Assembly (NCBI GenBank): GCA_910578575.1 | Contig: CAJTQP010000059.1 | Location: forward strand, 1-14,474 | Length of the DNA stretch: 14,474 nt | Source: an uncultured Oscillospiraceae bacterium | GTDB taxonomy: Bacteria; Bacillota; Clostridia; Oscillospirales; Oscillospiraceae | Direction: 5' to 3' | Shown: positions 14,232-14,474 of the stretch, piece by piece | Position numbering within the stretch: the first letter of the stretch is position 1 | Layout: each line of letters begins with the position of its first letter | Position numbers and translations under genes: made by a program | Notes under the pieces: generated by a model | The model's input: the letters and a program-made list of their open reading frames with translations, nothing else | Databases searched by the model: none | Told to the model about the DNA's origin: nothing

Positions 14232-14254
14232 GCCGCAGCCCAAAAGAGTGCGGC
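14232..14254 (-). ncRNA. Leader hairpin upstream of the SecB-like gene
   Basis: GCCGCA (14232-14237) pairs with TGCGGC (14249-14254) around an 11-base loop, inside the predicted 5' leader of the SecB-like transcript. The loop carries CTCTTTTGGG on the RNA strand. It could be a transcript-stabilising or attenuating hairpin. No known riboswitch class is recognised. Confidence 0.4.
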
Positions 14255-14273
14255 CTGGCTCACTGTTTTTCCT

Positions 14274-14303
14274 ATTATAACCCGGTTTGGGGCAGAAAGT
14301 CCA
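14274..14303 (-). promoter_or_regulatory. Predicted promoter of the SecB-like/acyl ligase operon
   Basis: On the minus strand, a perfect -10 TATAAT (14274-14279), an 18-bp spacer and -35 TGGACT (14298-14303, four of six consensus bases). It lies about 80 bases upstream of the SecB-like ATG, leaving a leader of about 75 bases with a hairpin. Confidence 0.6.
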
Positions 14304-14320
14304 GCGCTTTCTTTGCCCTG

Positions 14321-14335
14321 CACCATAACATGGTG
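14321..14335. repeat. Short perfect palindrome near the insertion-sequence side
   Basis: CACCAT (14321-14326) and ATGGTG (14330-14335) flank AAC. It lies just upstream of the SecB-like promoter and just before the sequence TGTAGGAGT that may begin the mobile element. It could be an operator or part of the insertion-site junction. Confidence 0.35.
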
Positions 14336-14378
14336 TAGGAGTACAATAGATATTGGACAGTAGAGAAAGAAAACAGTA

Positions 14379-14449
14379 GAAGGATGCGAGCACATCGGTT
14401 AAAGTTGAGTTGTCACACCTAACACAACCGAGAGGAGGCCACATCCTTC
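14379..14449 (+). repeat. Inverted repeat enclosing the transposase ribosome binding site
   Basis: GAAGGATG (14379-14386) and CATCCTTC (14442-14449) form an 8-bp inverted repeat that ends one base before the start codon at 14450. Inside it, CGGTT (14396-14400) matches AACCG (14426-14430), and GTTGT (14409-14413) matches ACAAC (14424-14428); the last two pairings compete. GAGGAGG sits between the inner and outer 3' arms, so the fold could hold the ribosome binding site. Confidence 0.45.
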
Positions 14450-14474
14450 ATGAGCAAGAGTATAACACAGGACA
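14450..14474 (+). CDS. Start of a probable insertion-sequence transposase (partial)
   Basis: ATG 14450 follows GAGGAGG by about eleven bases and opens a frame that runs off the window. Only MSKSITQD is visible. From memory this is how a group of DDE-type/helix-turn-helix IS transposases in gut Clostridia begins, but eight residues cannot prove it. If correct, the element lies upstream of the SecB-like promoter, and its left end is somewhere between about 14330 and 14450; the TGTAGGAGTACAATAG stretch at 14334 onward is one candidate. Confidence 0.4.

Overview
The window is bacterial and looks like a GC-rich, low-motility-type gut Clostridia chromosome (Oscillospiraceae-like, for example a Flavonifractor or Lawsonibacter relative). 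This is inferred from strong AGGAGG-type ribosome binding sites, an S-layer-homology protein, an RND pump without an outer-membrane channel, a histidine-rich CobW protein and a short N-terminal match (MSKSITQD) to a transposase type I associate with this group. No rRNA, tRNA or CRISPR array is visible, so the taxonomic placement is only suggestive. Gene density is high and no gene-free stretch exceeds about 260 bases.

Layout. Bases 1-196 are the C-terminal end of an S-layer-homology protein. It faces a half-size ABC exporter (290-2044, minus) across a bidirectional hairpin terminator. The exporter is divergent from a MarR regulator (2213-2668, plus), which leads a tight operon with a lipoprotein membrane-fusion subunit and a 1045-residue RND permease, closed by a strong terminator at 7008-7050. 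The shared 168-bp control region holds two good sigma-A-type promoters facing outward and a short palindrome at the predicted marR start site. This predicts one MarR-controlled drug or small-molecule export locus with an ABC arm and an RND arm.

Next comes a divergent pair: a small MerR regulator (7079-7450, minus) and a short-chain dehydrogenase (7531-8298, plus). They share a perfect 16-bp palindrome of the type known for the AdhR/NmlR branch of MerR regulators, placed directly against a TTGACA -35 box. A perfect 17-bp hairpin at 8330-8367 ends this unit and also the operon arriving from the other side.

From 12002 down to 8402 (minus strand) lie five closely packed genes: a class I glutamine-amidotransferase-like hydrolase (PuuD/C26 type), a small Smr-domain protein, a hotdog thioesterase, a histidine-rich CobW GTPase, and a second CobW-type protein fused to a C-terminal domain resembling the TIGR03943/YcgQ (DUF1980) family. 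The last two look like a metal-handling, probably zinc, pair. An extended -10 promoter precedes the first gene.

A further minus-strand operon (14193 to 12132) has a SecB-like chaperone followed, four bases later, by an adenylate-forming acyl-CoA-ligase-type enzyme. The right edge (about 14320-14474) appears to enter an insertion sequence whose transposase begins at 14450 and runs out of the window.

Most worth a second look are the SecB-like/acyl-ligase couple, the CobW-DUF1980 fusion next to a His-rich CobW, and the divergent ABC/MarR-RND locus, whose RND permease lacks two of the three canonical proton-relay residues.
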